64,000 bases of DNA, taken from Falsiroseomonas stagni DSM 19981 (GTDB lineage: Bacteria; Pseudomonadota; Alphaproteobacteria; Acetobacterales; Acetobacteraceae). The first letter of the stretch is position 1. Each line of letters begins with the position of its first letter. The notes under the pieces are model-generated. The model searched no databases. It was given only the letters and a program-made list of their open reading frames with translations, and was not told the origin of the DNA. The stretch is taken from NCBI RefSeq assembly GCF_900114315.1, contig NZ_FOSQ01000004.1, positions 197,725-261,724 of the forward strand, read 5' to 3'. Made by a program: the position numbers and the translations under genes. Of the stretch, positions 42,239-52,387 are shown piece after piece.

Positions 42239-43228
42239 ATGTCCAGGATGAAGACCGCGACACGCTGGGGCATGGCCCTGGCGGCGCTGCTGTTCGGGGC
42301 GCAGCCGACTCTCGCCGCGGAATGGCCGCAGCGTCCGGTACGGCTGATCGTGCCCTATGCGCCGGGCGGCGGCACCGATGTGGTGGCGCGCGTGCTGGCG
42401 CAGACGATGACGACGCAGCTGGCGCATCCCGTGGTGGTGGAGAACCGCGCCGGCGCGGGTGGCGGCATCGGCGCCGAAGCGGTGGCGCGATCCGCCCCCG
42501 ACGCGCACACCATCCTGTTCACCAACACCGGCCATTCCGTGCTCCGGCTGATCGCGCCGAACCCCAACCTCGACATCATCCAGGCGCTGACGCCGATCAC
42601 CATCGTCGGCGAGGCGCCGATGATCATGATGATCGCGAACAGCACGCCCGCCACCAACCTGGCGGAGTTCCTCGCGCTGGTGCGCGCCAATCCCGGCCGC
42701 TTCGACTATGGCAGCACCGGCACGGGCGGCACCAACGGCCTGACGGCGCTGATGTTCCTGCAGGCCGCCGGCGTGACGATGACGGAAATCCCCTATCGCG
42801 GCGGTGCGCCTGCGACGCTGGACCTGGTGGCGGGGCGCATCGCCATGCTGTTCGATGCCAGTTCCACCGCGCTGCAGACCACCCGCGCCGGCCAGGCCCG
42901 CGCGGTTGCCGTCACCACGGCGCAGCGCAGCCCCTCCGCCCCCGAATTGCCGACGCTGCTGGAAGCCGGCGTGCCGGCGTCCATGAGCATCTGGATGGGC
43001 ATCATGGTGCCGACCGCGACGCCGGCCGATGTGCAGGGTGCCGTTCATGCCGCCACCATCCGTGCGCTGCGCGCCCCGGAACTGCGCGCCCGCTTCACGG
43101 AATTCGGCACGGACAGCATCCCGGGCCAGAGCCCGGCAGAGAGCGCCCGCTTCATCGCGAGCGAGGTGGAGCGCTGGGAACGCCTGCTGCGTTCGGCGGA
43201 AGCCGTGCCGCCGCGCCCGGCGCGCTGA
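42239..43228 (+). CDS. Bug/TctC-family tripartite tricarboxylate transporter receptor
   Basis: The 329-residue periplasmic receptor has signal peptide KTATRWGMALAALLFGAQPTLA and motifs WPQRPVRLIVPYAPGGGTDVVAR, ENRAGAGGGIGAE, DYGSTGTGGTNGL and IPYRGGAPATLDLVAG. ATG 42239 is preceded by GGGAGGAAAG. It ends the transketolase operon and converges on another receptor across a hairpin at 43236-43261. It is less similar to the 30221 and 43270 proteins than those two are to each other, so a different ligand is likely. Confidence 0.93.
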   Translation: MSRMKTATRWGMALAALLFGAQPTLAAEWPQRPVRLIVPYAPGGGTDVVARVLAQTMTTQLAHPVVVENRAGAGGGIGAEAVARSAPDAHTILFTNTGHSVLRLIAPNPNLDIIQALTPITIVGEAPMIMMIANSTPATNLAEFLALVRANPGRFDYGSTGTGGTNGLTALMFLQAAGVTMTEIPYRGGAPATLDLVAGRIAMLFDASSTALQTTRAGQARAVAVTTAQRSPSAPELPTLLEAGVPASMSIWMGIMVPTATPADVQGAVHAATIRALRAPELRARFTEFGTDSIPGQSPAESARFIASEVERWERLLRSAEAVPPRPAR

Positions 43229-43235
43229 TACCGCC

Positions 43236-43261
43236 TGGCGGGGCGCGCGTGCGCCCCGCCA
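43236..43261. terminator. bidirectional hairpin between convergent receptor genes
   Basis: A perfect 11-bp stem (TGGCGGGGCGC, loop GCGT, GCGCCCCGCCA) fills the 41-base gap between two convergent Bug receptor genes. It starts 8 bases after one stop and ends 9 bases before the other. No T-tract is present, but position and symmetry suit termination from both sides. Confidence 0.7.
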
Positions 43262-43269
43262 TCGCGGGC

Positions 43270-44250
43270 TCAGCCCAGCGTGATCCCGGCTTCCCGGATC
43301 ACTTCGGTCGCCAGCCGCCGCTGGCCGACGAGCCAGTTGGAGAATTCCTCCGGCGAATTGCCGACCATGACGGCGCCGGCCGGATCCATCCGGGCGCGCA
43401 CGGCGGCCGAACGCGCGGAGACCGCCGCCACCGCCGCCACCCTTTCCACGATCGCGCGCGGCGTGCCGGCCCCGGCGAAAAGGCCGTTCCAGTCATTCAG
43501 GTCGAAGCCCGGAAACCCGCTTTCCGCCAGCGTCGGCACATCGGGGATGGAGGGCACGCGCTGCAGGCTCGTCACCGCCAGCACCCGTGCCTTGCCCGCC
43601 GCGACGGGCGCGCGGATGGAGGAGGTGGTGATGAGCGCGGCATCGATCACGCCCGCCATGATGTCCCGCGCCGCATCCGCGCCGCCGCGATAGGGCGAAT
43701 GCACCAGGCGCAGCCCCGCGCGCCGTTCGAAGGACGCCAGCGCCAGATGCGCCATGCCCGCCGCTGGCGGCGTGCCGACGGAAACGGTGCCAGGCCGCGT
43801 CTTCGCCACCTCGATGAACTCGGCGACGGTGCGGGCGGGGAAATCCGTCTTCACCGCCAGCACCTGCGGGAAGGCGGAGATCTGCGTGATGGGCATGAAG
43901 GCGGTGGCGTAGTCGAAGGGCAGGTCGCGCATCAGCACGGGGTTGGTCAGCTGGTTCGCGGCATCGACCAGGAAGGTGTAGCCGTCGCGCGGGGATTGCA
44001 GCAGCGCATTGGCGGCAATCACCGCGTTGCCGCCCGTCCGGTTCTCGATGACGATGCTCTGGCCCAGCGCATCCTGCATGTCCGCCGCCAGCGCGCGCGC
44101 CGCGGTATCGGCGGCGCCCCCGGCCGCGAAGGCGACGACCCAGCGCATCGGCCGCGCCGGCCAGTCCGCCTGCGCCGCGGCGCCGCGCGACAGAATCGGC
44201 GAGGCAAGCGCCGCGCCGAGCATCGCGCGGCGGGTGGTTCCCCTGGTCAT
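43270..44250 (-). CDS. Bug/TctC-family tripartite tricarboxylate transporter receptor
   Basis: The 326-residue periplasmic receptor has a twin-arginine-like signal (TRGTTRRAMLGAALASPILSRGAAAQ) and motifs WPARPMRWVVAFAAGGAADTAAR, ENRTGGNAVIAANALLQ, DAANQLTNPVLMRDLPFDY and SPYRGGADAARDIM. It is a clear paralogue of the receptor at 30221-31195, about 13 kb away, including the ending AGITLG. It is the last gene of the LeuBCD-like operon, so a branched malate or tricarboxylate is a reasonable ligand. Confidence 0.93.
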   Translation of the reverse strand: MTRGTTRRAMLGAALASPILSRGAAAQADWPARPMRWVVAFAAGGAADTAARALAADMQDALGQSIVIENRTGGNAVIAANALLQSPRDGYTFLVDAANQLTNPVLMRDLPFDYATAFMPITQISAFPQVLAVKTDFPARTVAEFIEVAKTRPGTVSVGTPPAAGMAHLALASFERRAGLRLVHSPYRGGADAARDIMAGVIDAALITTSSIRAPVAAGKARVLAVTSLQRVPSIPDVPTLAESGFPGFDLNDWNGLFAGAGTPRAIVERVAAVAAVSARSAAVRARMDPAGAVMVGNSPEEFSNWLVGQRRLATEVIREAGITLG

Positions 44251-44283
44251 TGTCGTTATCCTCCCTGTTCTGTTCTTCGGTAT

Positions 44284-45363
44284 TCAGGCCGTGGCGAGGC
44301 GTGACAACTCCCTTGCCACGGCATCGCCCATGGCTTCCGTGCCGACCAGCGTCGCGCCGTCCTCCATGATGTCGGCGGTGCGCAGACCCTCGGCCAGCAC
44401 ATGCCGCACCGCCGTCTCCATCCGGTCCGCCATCCCGCCCTGGCCGAGCGAGAGCCGCAGCATCATGGCGGCGGAGAGGATGGAGGCCAGCGGATTGGCG
44501 ATGTCCTTGCCCGCGATATCGGGCGCAGAACCATGCACGGGCTCATACAACCCGCGCCCTTCCGCGTTGAGGGAGGCCGATGGCAGCATGCCGATGGACC
44601 CGGTCAGCATCGCGGCGGCATCGGACAGGATGTCGCCGAAGATGTTGCCGGTGACGATGACGTCGAAGTCGCGGGGCTTGCGCACCAGCAGCATCGCCGC
44701 CGCGTCCACGTACTGATGAGTCAGCTCCACATCGGGGTAGTCCGCTGCCACTTCGGTGACGACGGCGCGCCAGAGCTGGCTGGTCTCCAGCACATTGGCC
44801 TTGTCGACGGAGCAGAGCTTGCGCCGCCGCAGCCGCGCCGCGCGGAAACCTGCATGCGCCACGCGGCGCACTTCGGATTCCGTGTAGCGCATGGTGTTGA
44901 TGCCGACCCTTTCGCCATCCACCACGGAGATGCCGCGGGGCTGCCCGAAATAGATGTCGCCCGTCAGCTCGCGCAGCACCACCAGGTCCACGCCTTCCAG
45001 CGCCTCCCGCTTCAGGGTGGAGGCGCCGAGGAGCTCCGGGAAGGCGAAGACGGGGCGGTAGTTTGCGAAGAGGTCCATGCGCTTGCGCAGCCGCAGCAGC
45101 GCATGGCCGCCACGCGCCTCGGCCGGGCGCAGATCGCTGTCATAGGTCCCGGCAGCGCCGAACAGCACGGCATCGGCGCGCTCGGCCAGGCGGGCCGTCT
45201 CCTCCGGCAGCGGATCGCCGCCGGCATCGTAGGCCGCGTCGCCAACGAGGGCCTGGGTGAACTCGAATTGCGGGCCGTTGGCGGCCAGCGCGCGCAGCGC
45301 CTTGACGGCCTGCGCGGTCACCTCCGGGCCGATCCCGTCGCCGGGCAGCACTGCGATATGCAT
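44284..45363 (-). CDS. leuB: 3-isopropylmalate dehydrogenase-like beta-decarboxylating dehydrogenase
   Basis: The 359-residue enzyme of the isocitrate/isopropylmalate dehydrogenase family oxidises and decarboxylates a 2-alkylmalate with NAD. Seen are [26 protein letters not shown], the [14 protein letters not shown] block, the catalytic Tyr region [13 protein letters not shown], the metal Asp segment NIFGDILSD and the cofactor loop [18 protein letters not shown]. All LeuB residues are present. Context (iron alcohol dehydrogenase, receptors, a second dehydratase) raises the possibility of a catabolic paralogue, so the symbol is provisional. Confidence 0.9.
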   Translation of the reverse strand: MHIAVLPGDGIGPEVTAQAVKALRALAANGPQFEFTQALVGDAAYDAGGDPLPEETARLAERADAVLFGAAGTYDSDLRPAEARGGHALLRLRKRMDLFANYRPVFAFPELLGASTLKREALEGVDLVVLRELTGDIYFGQPRGISVVDGERVGINTMRYTESEVRRVAHAGFRAARLRRRKLCSVDKANVLETSQLWRAVVTEVAADYPDVELTHQYVDAAAMLLVRKPRDFDVIVTGNIFGDILSDAAAMLTGSIGMLPSASLNAEGRGLYEPVHGSAPDIAGKDIANPLASILSAAMMLRLSLGQGGMADRMETAVRHVLAEGLRTADIMEDGATLVGTEAMGDAVARELSRLATA

Positions 45364-45376
45364 CACTGTCGTTTCC

Positions 45377-45976
45377 TCAGTTGTTCTCCCGCCCGAAGCG
45401 ACTCTCGAAGGCGGCGATTTCATCGGCATAGGACAATGTCACGGCCATCTCGTCCAACCCTTCCAGCAGGCATTTCCGCGCGAAGGGATCGATATCGAAG
45501 GCGTGCACGCTGCCATCGGCAGCGGTGACGGTCTGCGCTTCCAGGTCCACCACCACCTCGCCCGCCGGATCGGCCTCGGCCTGCGCGATCATCATCGTGA
45601 CGGTCGCCGCCGGCAGCACCACGGGCAGCAGGCCATTCTTCAGCCCGTTCTGCGCGAAGATGTCCCCGAAGGAGGGCGCAATGACGGCGCGGAACCCGTG
45701 GCCATGCATCGCCCAGACCGCATTCTCCCGCGAGGAGCCACAGGCGAAGTTCTGCCCGCCGAGCGCGATGCGGCCCTGCCGCCAAGGCCCGCGGTTCAGC
45801 GGGAAATCCTCGATCTCCGTGCCATCCGGGCGCGTGCGAAGGTCCCGGAACAGGCAGGCGCCATGGTCGGCATCGCGGGGCAGGTGCAGGAAGCGGGCGG
45901 GCAGGATCTGGTCCGTGTCGATGTTGTCCTTGGCGAAGGGCACGGCCACGGATTCCAGGCGCAGGAACTTCTCCAT
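45377..45976 (-). CDS. leuD: 3-isopropylmalate dehydratase small subunit-like
   Basis: The 199-residue swivelling subunit of an aconitase-family dehydratase has [13 protein letters not shown] near residue 18 and the substrate-loop [18 protein letters not shown], where LeuD has FGCGSSREHAPWAL. It pairs with the large subunit encoded immediately upstream (1-base overlap, TGATG). The loop changes ([11 protein letters not shown]) hint at altered specificity relative to leucine synthesis. Its product would be used by the LeuB-like enzyme encoded 13 bases downstream. Confidence 0.9.
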   Translation of the reverse strand: MEKFLRLESVAVPFAKDNIDTDQILPARFLHLPRDADHGACLFRDLRTRPDGTEIEDFPLNRGPWRQGRIALGGQNFACGSSRENAVWAMHGHGFRAVIAPSFGDIFAQNGLKNGLLPVVLPAATVTMMIAQAEADPAGEVVVDLEAQTVTAADGSVHAFDIDPFARKCLLEGLDEMAVTLSYADEIAAFESRFGRENN

Positions 45977-47430
45977 CACGCGTCTCCCTGCACGAGGTCG
46001 CGCACATCCGTGATGCGCCCCGTCACCGCCGCCGCCGCCGCCATGGCGGGCGACATCAGGTGCGTCCGCGCCCCCGGCCCCTGGCGGCCCCGGAAATTGC
46101 GGTTGGAGGTGGAGGCCACGCGCACGCCGGGTGCCACGATCTCCCCATTCGTGCCCAGGCACATGGCGCATCCCGCTTCCCGCCAATCGAAGCCGGCGTC
46201 GCGGAAGACGCGGTCCAGGCCCTCGGCCTCCGCCCGGCGCTTCACGGGGGCGGAGCCCGGCACGGCCCAGGCGACGACACCCTCCGCCACGCGGCGGCCG
46301 CGCAGCACGGCGGCGGCCGCGCGGAAATCCTCGATGCGGCCATTGGTGCAGGACCCGATGAAGACGCGCTGCACGGGGATATCCGCCATGCGCTGCCCGG
46401 CATCGAGGCCCATATAGGCCAGAGCCTCCTCCATCGCCGCGCGGCGTTCGGGGTTGGGTGCCGCGGCGGGGTCCGGCACCGCGCCGGTGGCGGGCACGGC
46501 ATCCTGCGGCGAATTGCCCCAGGTCACGGTGGGGGCCACGGCATTGCCGTCGATCACCACTTCCCGGTCGAAGCGCGCATCGGCATCGCTGGCCAGGGCG
46601 CGCCAGCGTTCCACGGCGCGGTCCCATTCCTCGCCCCTGGGCGCGTAGTCGCGACCGCGGAGGTAGTCGATGGTCACGTCATCCGGCGCCACCATGCCGG
46701 CGCGGGCACCGGCCTCGATCGACATGTTGCAGAGCGTCAGGCGCCCTTCCATCGTCAGGGCGCGCACCGCCGGCCCCGCATATTCGATGACATGGCCGGT
46801 GGCGCCGGCGGCGCCGATGGTGGCGATGATGTGCAGGATCAGATCCTTCGCCGTCACGCCGAAGCCCAGCGTGCCATCGACGGTGATCCGCATCGTCGCT
46901 GGCTTGCGCTGCCACAGGCATTGCGTGGCCAGCACATGGCCCACTTCCGTCATGCCGATGCCGAAGGCCAGCGCGCCGAGGGCGCCATGCGTGGAGGTGT
47001 GGCTATCCCCGCACACGATGATCATGCCGGGCTGGCTGATGCCGGTTTCCGGCCCCACGACATGCACGATGCCCTGGTTGGCGTCCTTCAGCCCGAACAG
47101 CCGGAAGCCGCTCTCCGCCGCCGCTTGGTCCAGCGCCTCCACCATCCCGCGCAGTTCGGGGTTGGCGATCTCCGCGGTCTCCCGCGTGTCGGTCGGCACG
47201 TAGTGGTCGGGGCTGGCGAAGACGCGTTCCGGCGCGCGTAGCTTCTGGCCACGGGCGCGCAGCATGGCGAAGGCGGGGGCGCAGCCATCATGCACCAAGT
47301 GGCGGTCGACATAGAGCAGCACCTGCCCGTCCTCCCGCTCCAGCACGCGGTGGCGGTCCCAGATCTTGTCGAACATCGTGCGAGGCACGTGGTCGAGCGT
47401 CGTCCTGGGGAATTGGTCATGCGCCGTCAT
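45976..47430 (-). CDS. leuC: 3-isopropylmalate dehydratase large subunit-like
   Basis: The 484-residue aconitase-family subunit carries an Fe4S4 cluster. The first cluster cysteine is in IGSCTNGR and the CxxC pair is in [25 protein letters not shown] and [14 protein letters not shown] are conserved. Several positions nearly invariant in leucine-pathway LeuC differ: VHDGCAPAF for VHEVTSPQAF, and [12 protein letters not shown] for CLAMN...PG. This suggests a related but different 2-alkylmalate substrate. It overlaps the alcohol dehydrogenase gene upstream by ATGA. Confidence 0.9.
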   Translation of the reverse strand: MTAHDQFPRTTLDHVPRTMFDKIWDRHRVLEREDGQVLLYVDRHLVHDGCAPAFAMLRARGQKLRAPERVFASPDHYVPTDTRETAEIANPELRGMVEALDQAAAESGFRLFGLKDANQGIVHVVGPETGISQPGMIIVCGDSHTSTHGALGALAFGIGMTEVGHVLATQCLWQRKPATMRITVDGTLGFGVTAKDLILHIIATIGAAGATGHVIEYAGPAVRALTMEGRLTLCNMSIEAGARAGMVAPDDVTIDYLRGRDYAPRGEEWDRAVERWRALASDADARFDREVVIDGNAVAPTVTWGNSPQDAVPATGAVPDPAAAPNPERRAAMEEALAYMGLDAGQRMADIPVQRVFIGSCTNGRIEDFRAAAAVLRGRRVAEGVVAWAVPGSAPVKRRAEAEGLDRVFRDAGFDWREAGCAMCLGTNGEIVAPGVRVASTSNRNFRGRQGPGARTHLMSPAMAAAAAVTGRITDVRDLVQGDA

Positions 47431-48557
47431 GCGCCGGATGCTCCATGGGCGTCGCGCAGCAGGCGGAGATAGTCGGCCGCTGTCGCCGGACGCGGATTGG
47501 TGAGGTGATGATGATCGCGCATCGCCGCTTCGGCCACGGCCGGCAGCGCGTCCGCGCCGATCCCCATGGCCGCAAGCCCCGCGGGCAGGCCGAGCCGCCT
47601 GTTGGAGGCATCGATGGCGTCCGCCACCTCCGCCACGCCCATGGCGGCGGCCAGCAGCGGCAGCCTGTCCGCCAGCGCCGGCGCGTTGAAGCGCAGCACG
47701 CCGGGCAGCAGCAGCGCATTCAGCGTGCCGTGATGCGGGCAGGATGGATGTGCGCCGAGGGCATGGGACAGCGCATGCACGGCGCCGAGGCCCTTCTGGA
47801 AGGCCAGGGCGCCCTCGATCGAGGCCAGCATCATGGCCGACCGCGCGCCGGGATCGCCCGCGACCGCCTGCGGCAGCGCCGCCCAGCCGCGCCGCAACCC
47901 GTCCAGCGCGATGGCGTCGGCGACCGGGTTCTCCCTCTTCGCGCAGAAGGTCTCGATGCAGTGGGCCAGCGCGTCCATGCCGGTGGCGGCCGTCAGCAGG
48001 GGCGGCATGGAGTGCGTCAGCACGGGATCGCAGATGGCCGCGCGGGGGATCAGGAAGGGGCTCCCGATCGACACTTTCCGCCCGTCATCCAGCACGATCA
48101 GCGCCCCGCGACTCACCTCGCTGCCCGTGCCGGCGGTGGTCGGCACGGCCACCACCGGCGCCGCCGCGGCGGTGATGCGCGCAAGGCCGCCTTCCACCAC
48201 CGCATAGGGGGCCAGCGTCTCCGCGGGATGCGTGACCGCCAGCGCCACGGCCTTGGCGAGGTCGAGCGGCGATCCGCCGCCGACCGCGATCACGCCATCC
48301 GCGCCGAATGCGCGGAAGGCCGCGGCCCCGGCGCGCACCGCGGCCTCCGTCGGGTTGGGCGGCGTGTCCTGGAAGACGGCATGCGCCATGCCGGCAGGCA
48401 GGCTGGCGAGCAGCTTGTCCAGCGCCCCTGCCGCCGCGACGCCACGATCCGTCACCACCAGGGGCCGCGTGATGGCGGCGAGGGCCAGTTCACCCACGAG
48501 TTCGCCCAGCGCGCCCGGCGCGAACTGGATGCGATTGAGGAAGACCATCAGCGTCAT
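47427..48557 (-). CDS. iron-containing alcohol dehydrogenase (maleylacetate-reductase/ADH4-like)
   Basis: The 376-residue group III dehydrogenase has cofactor motif [19 protein letters not shown], phosphate loop [14 protein letters not shown], and metal ligands in [10 protein letters not shown] and in [23 protein letters not shown] 48557 is chosen; the much longer open frame upstream is a GC artefact. It starts the leuCDB-like subset and overlaps leuC by four bases. Relatives reduce maleylacetate or oxidise hydroxy acids and alcohols. The 182-base gap before it (48558-48739) shows no gene. Confidence 0.92.
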   Translation of the reverse strand: MTLMVFLNRIQFAPGALGELVGELALAAITRPLVVTDRGVAAAGALDKLLASLPAGMAHAVFQDTPPNPTEAAVRAGAAAFRAFGADGVIAVGGGSPLDLAKAVALAVTHPAETLAPYAVVEGGLARITAAAAPVVAVPTTAGTGSEVSRGALIVLDDGRKVSIGSPFLIPRAAICDPVLTHSMPPLLTAATGMDALAHCIETFCAKRENPVADAIALDGLRRGWAALPQAVAGDPGARSAMMLASIEGALAFQKGLGAVHALSHALGAHPSCPHHGTLNALLLPGVLRFNAPALADRLPLLAAAMGVAEVADAIDASNRRLGLPAGLAAMGIGADALPAVAEAAMRDHHHLTNPRPATAADYLRLLRDAHGASGA

Positions 48558-48739
48558 GATGACGCCGTCGCCCTTCGATCGGCCATGCCGTTTCCTTCCC
48601 GCGCAGCCACCTGCGCGGGGCCGCGCCGGACGGTGAAACGCTTCGCCGGCAGGGTCAACACCTGGTGCGGCGGGTGGCCGGGATGGTCGTGCACCCCGTG
48701 TGGCAGGCGGGCGATGGCGTCGCCACGCCCGCCACGCGG

Positions 48740-49741
48740 CTACTGCTGCTCGATCCGCGCGTCGCGGATCACGCGGGTCCACTTGGCCAGGTCGCTTGCG
48801 ATCTCCTGCGTGAAGGCCGCGACGGAAACCGGCGGTGCGGCCTCCACGAAGGTCTGCGCCAGCTTCGCGACGACAGCCGGATCGCGCATCACCTCGCCCA
48901 GCGCATCGGTCCACCAGGCCGCGACCTCGGGCGGCGTGCCGGCGGGGCCGAACATGCCGGTCCAGGACAGGGCTTCGAGGTCCGCCAGTTCCGGCACGCC
49001 GCTCTCGGCCAGGCTCGGGACGCTCGGCACCAGCGGCGAACGCTGCCGCGCGATGACGGCCAGCGGCTTCACCTGCCCGTTGAGCGCCATGGGCACGGCG
49101 GAATTGAAGCCGTCGATCATCAGCGCCACGCGCCCCGCGGCGACATCCACCAGCGCCGCCGCGCTGCCGCGATAGGGGATGGACTCGATCTCGGTGCCCA
49201 GCGACAGACCCAGCAGCGCCATGGCCAGTTGGCTCATCGTGCCGACGCCTGGATTGGCGGCGCTGTAGGTGCCGCGCGGTGCGGCGCGCAGCACGCGGGC
49301 GGCTTCGGCCATGGTGTTCGCCGGGAAGTTCGGCGCGGCCACCAGCACGAAGCCGGTGCGCCCGAACAGCGCGACGGGCGACAATTCCCGCACCGGGTCA
49401 TAGGGCGGGTTCTTCATCAGCGGCGGGTTGACCACGATGGGCGACTGCGTCGTCACCAGCAGCGTCAGCCCATCCGGCCGCGCGCCGGTCACGGCCTGCA
49501 CGCCCAGCGCGCCGGACGCGCCCGGCCGGTTCTCCACCACCACCGTCACGCCGCGGCGCCGCTGCAACTCCTCCGCCGCCAGCCGCGCGAGGATGTCGGA
49601 GGTATTGCCCGGCGGGAAGGGCACGACGATCCGCACGGGGCGGCCCGGATAGGCCTGCGCCATCGCGCCCGGTGCCGCCAGCGTGGTGAAGGCGGCGCCG
49701 GCAAGGGCGGCGCGGCGCGTCATGCGCAAGGATGATGTCAT
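48740..49741 (-). CDS. Bug/TctC-family tripartite tricarboxylate transporter receptor
   Basis: The 333-residue receptor has signal sequence TSSLRMTRRAALAGAAFTTLAAPGAMAQ and motifs YPGRPVRIVVPFPPGNTSDILAR, ENRPGASGALG, SAANPGVGTMSQLAM and IPYRGSAAALVDVAAGR. ATG 49741 is preceded by GGGGAAAG. It follows the leuD-like small subunit gene by 31 bases, within the IclR-controlled operon. Its start motif PPGNTSD differs from the GGG(T/S/G)D of the others, indicating a distinct receptor subtype. Confidence 0.93.
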   Translation of the reverse strand: MTSSLRMTRRAALAGAAFTTLAAPGAMAQAYPGRPVRIVVPFPPGNTSDILARLAAEELQRRRGVTVVVENRPGASGALGVQAVTGARPDGLTLLVTTQSPIVVNPPLMKNPPYDPVRELSPVALFGRTGFVLVAAPNFPANTMAEAARVLRAAPRGTYSAANPGVGTMSQLAMALLGLSLGTEIESIPYRGSAAALVDVAAGRVALMIDGFNSAVPMALNGQVKPLAVIARQRSPLVPSVPSLAESGVPELADLEALSWTGMFGPAGTPPEVAAWWTDALGEVMRDPAVVAKLAQTFVEAAPPVSVAAFTQEIASDLAKWTRVIRDARIEQQ

Positions 49742-49772
49742 GGTCTGCTTTCCCCAGCGTGTTGGTCGTTGA

Positions 49773-50297
49773 TCAGGCCTGCGCCATCGCATCCAGGCGG
49801 CGGCGGAACATCGGCCCCCAGCCGCCGGCGCGCAGCATGTCCTGCAGATGCGCGCCCAGCGGGGGGAAGGTGGCTTCGGTGCCGCGTGTCAGGTTGCGCA
49901 GGCGGGCGGCGGCGAAATCGACCTCGATCTCCTCGCCATTCTCGAACATGGCGCGCACGCCGGGGCAGCGCGGCAGCACCGGCAGCCCGGCGGCCAGCGC
50001 GTTGCGGAAGGATCCCACCGGGATGCTCTCCGCCACCAGGCCCACGCCGCAGCCCTTCAGCCCGATCATGCCCTGGATATGCGGATTGCCCTGCGCGAAG
50101 CGCTTGCCGCCGACGACGATGTCGCCGGGCTTCGCGCGGTTCGGGAAATCCGGGTCAAGCCCGGCGAAGACGTGTTCGCGCAGCACTTCCGGCCGCGTTT
50201 CCCGCTTCAGCGCCCATTCCAGCGCCATCAGGTCGCCATCGATGGCGACATTGTCCGGGTAGACCCAGGCCCGGCCCCGCATCACCAGGTCACTCAT
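49773..50297 (-). CDS. aconitase-family small subunit (LeuD2/dimethylmalate dehydratase type)
   Basis: The 174-residue swivel-domain protein resembles LeuD2/homoaconitase and DmdB-type small subunits more than true LeuD. It begins GRAWVYPDNVAIDGDLM, where LeuD has NIDTDQI, and carries GLKGCGVGLVAESIPVGSFRNA, the CG-x-GS..R substrate loop. It overlaps the large-subunit gene by four bases (ATGA). The pair makes a second, different dehydratase in the same 9-kb block as the LeuCD-like pair, consistent with two hydration steps on related acids. Confidence 0.8.
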   Translation of the reverse strand: MSDLVMRGRAWVYPDNVAIDGDLMALEWALKRETRPEVLREHVFAGLDPDFPNRAKPGDIVVGGKRFAQGNPHIQGMIGLKGCGVGLVAESIPVGSFRNALAAGLPVLPRCPGVRAMFENGEEIEVDFAAARLRNLTRGTEATFPPLGAHLQDMLRAGGWGPMFRRRLDAMAQA

Positions 50298-51580
50298 GCC
50301 GCCATCCCCCAGGCAACGTCACGCAGGAAGGGCCGCGGATCGGCAATGCTGCCGGCGACCGCGGAAGCCGCGACGGTCGCGGGGCCGGCGATGTGCAGCA
50401 CCGCCTCATGCGCGCCGAGCCGCCCCGGTTCGTTGCGCGTACCCGTGCCGATGGAAACCTCCCCGGCCGCGACACCGCCGATGCGCCCGCCGGCGCAGAC
50501 GCCGCAGCCCGGCGCGGTCACCATCGCGCCCGCGCGCATGAAGACCTCGATCAGCCCCTCGGCCGCCGCATCGGCGGCCACCTGCTGCGTCGCCGGCGTG
50601 ACGATCAGCCGCACGCCCGGCGCCACCTGGCGCCCGCGCAGCACGGCGGCGGCGACCCGCAGATCATCGAGCATCCCCGACGCGCAGGAACCGATGAAGG
50701 CGTGGCCGATGGCCTTGCCCGCCACCTCCGTCACATCCACCACATTGTCCGGCGTCGGCGGCAGCGCCACCTGCGGCGCGATGGCGGAGAGATCCAGCGT
50801 GATGCGCGCGCGATAGACCGCGTCGGCATCCGGCAGCGTGCGATGCACCGGCCGCTGCGCGCGGGCCTGCACATAGGCCATGCAGAGCGCATCGGGCTCC
50901 ACGAGGGAGGAGACGGCGCCGAGTTCGACCGGCGTGTTGCACAGCGTGTGCCGCGCATCGATGTTCAGGGACGCCAGGCCGGGGCCGCCATATTCGACGA
51001 CCGCATCCTCGAACAGCGCGGCATCGTGGCTGCCGATCAGCTTCTGCGCGGCATCACGCGCGAAGACGCCGAAGGGCAGGGCGCCGATGGTGTCCACGCG
51101 CAGTGTCTCCGGCACCGGCAGCCAGACGGAACCGCAGGCCAGCACTTCGGGAATCTCGGTCAGCACCGCGACGCCGAGGGCGCCGATCGCGCCGTAATTC
51201 GTGACATGCGGGTCATAGGCGAAGATGAACATGCCCGGCGTCACCAGCCCTTCCTCCACCGGGAAGACATGGCCCAGGCCCCCGCGCCCGGCATCGCGAT
51301 GCGCCACGCCGAAACGCTGCGCGATGCCGCGCACCGCATGCTGCCGCGCGAAAGCCTGGGGCGAGACGGCCAGCGGTTCATGGTCCGTCACCAGCAGCAC
51401 GCGCGACGCGTCATGCAGCTTCGTCACGCCGAAATCGTCCAGCGTGCGGAAGGCGTTCACCGTGTACCAGTCATGCACGGTGATGAGCTCCGCCTCCGGC
51501 ATCACCACCTCGCCGGCCGATACGCGCCGGCCGCAGATGCGGGAGAGAATCTTCTCGGTGATCGTCTGTCCGCCGCTCAT
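50294..51580 (-). CDS. aconitase-family large subunit (LeuC2/dimethylmalate dehydratase type)
   Basis: The 428-residue Fe4S4 dehydratase subunit begins GQTITEKILSRICGRRVSAGEVV, the signature start of the LeuC2/homoaconitase/DmdA group. The cluster cysteines are in IGSCASGMLDD and in PGCGVCAGG. Substrate residues are in the GTGTRNEPGRLG block, which replaces STSNRNFEGRQG. Its length suits that group rather than the 470-residue LeuC. An IclR regulator upstream and a PEP-mutase-family lyase across the promoter match the gene set of 2,3-dimethylmalate metabolism in Eubacterium barkeri; that analogy is inference. Confidence 0.85.
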   Translation of the reverse strand: MSGGQTITEKILSRICGRRVSAGEVVMPEAELITVHDWYTVNAFRTLDDFGVTKLHDASRVLLVTDHEPLAVSPQAFARQHAVRGIAQRFGVAHRDAGRGGLGHVFPVEEGLVTPGMFIFAYDPHVTNYGAIGALGVAVLTEIPEVLACGSVWLPVPETLRVDTIGALPFGVFARDAAQKLIGSHDAALFEDAVVEYGGPGLASLNIDARHTLCNTPVELGAVSSLVEPDALCMAYVQARAQRPVHRTLPDADAVYRARITLDLSAIAPQVALPPTPDNVVDVTEVAGKAIGHAFIGSCASGMLDDLRVAAAVLRGRQVAPGVRLIVTPATQQVAADAAAEGLIEVFMRAGAMVTAPGCGVCAGGRIGGVAAGEVSIGTGTRNEPGRLGAHEAVLHIAGPATVAASAVAGSIADPRPFLRDVAWGMAA

Positions 51581-52374
51581 GCGGCTGCCCTCCTCAATGC
51601 GCCGCGCCAGCCCAGCATGGCGGATATCTCGGCCGCCGCGGCGCGCAGCGCCTCCGCCAGCAGCTTTTCCTTGTCGCGCGTGAAGCGCACCTTCGGCACG
51701 CCGACGGACAGCCCCGCGCAGGGGCGGCCGGTGGCGTCCAGCACGGCATGGCCCATGGCGACGATGCCCTCGATCATCTCCTCGCGGCTGTAGGCGATGC
51801 CGTCCCGCGCAACGGTGGCGAGTTCGGTCTGCAGCGCCGCCGGATCAGTCACGGTGCGGGGCGTCAGGCGGGGCAGGGGGGCGGTGGCGAGGATGCTGTC
51901 CACCTCCTCCGCCGTCATCAGGCCGAGGATGGCCTTGCCGCCGGCCGAGGCATTGACCGGCCCGCGTTCGCCGAGCTGGAGGGAGTAGAGGATCGGCTGG
52001 TTGCAATTCTCCTTGCACACCACGACGACCTCCGCCCCCTGGCGCACCACCAGCGCGGCCGATTCACCCGTGCGCGTCATCAGCGCCGCGACCACGGGCT
52101 GCGCCAGGCGCGTCACATCCGTCCGGCGCAGCAGCACGCCGGCCAGGCCCAGGACGGCGGGGCCGAGGCGAATGCGCTCCGCCGTCCCGCTGCCCTCCCG
52201 CGACACGTAGTGGCGTTGTTCCAGCGTGCCGATCAGGTCGGTGAGGCTGCTTTTCGGGATGCGCAGCGCGCGGGCGATGTCGCCATGGGACATCGCCTCC
52301 GGCCGCGCGGCGAGGAGTTCCAGCACATCGAGTGCCCTGGTGGCGGACTTGACCAGGATCGACCTCCCCCCCAC
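51577..52374 (-). CDS. IclR-family transcriptional regulator
   Basis: The 265-residue regulator has an N-terminal winged HTH (SHGDIARALRIPKSSLTDLIGTL, about residues 29-51) and an IclR effector domain with NASAGGKAILGLM and the C-terminal GLSVGVPKVRFT. The GTG at 52374 is the earliest start; an internal start could shorten it by a few residues. It is first in the minus-strand operon (overlapping leuC2 by ATGA) and divergent from the lyase gene. A 24-bp palindrome in the shared promoter region is its likely operator, controlling both directions. Confidence 0.92.
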   Translation of the reverse strand: MGGRSILVKSATRALDVLELLAARPEAMSHGDIARALRIPKSSLTDLIGTLEQRHYVSREGSGTAERIRLGPAVLGLAGVLLRRTDVTRLAQPVVAALMTRTGESAALVVRQGAEVVVVCKENCNQPILYSLQLGERGPVNASAGGKAILGLMTAEEVDSILATAPLPRLTPRTVTDPAALQTELATVARDGIAYSREEMIEGIVAMGHAVLDATGRPCAGLSVGVPKVRFTRDKEKLLAEALRAAAAEISAMLGWRGALRRAAA

Positions 52375-52387
52375 GCTGTTTTCCGGA

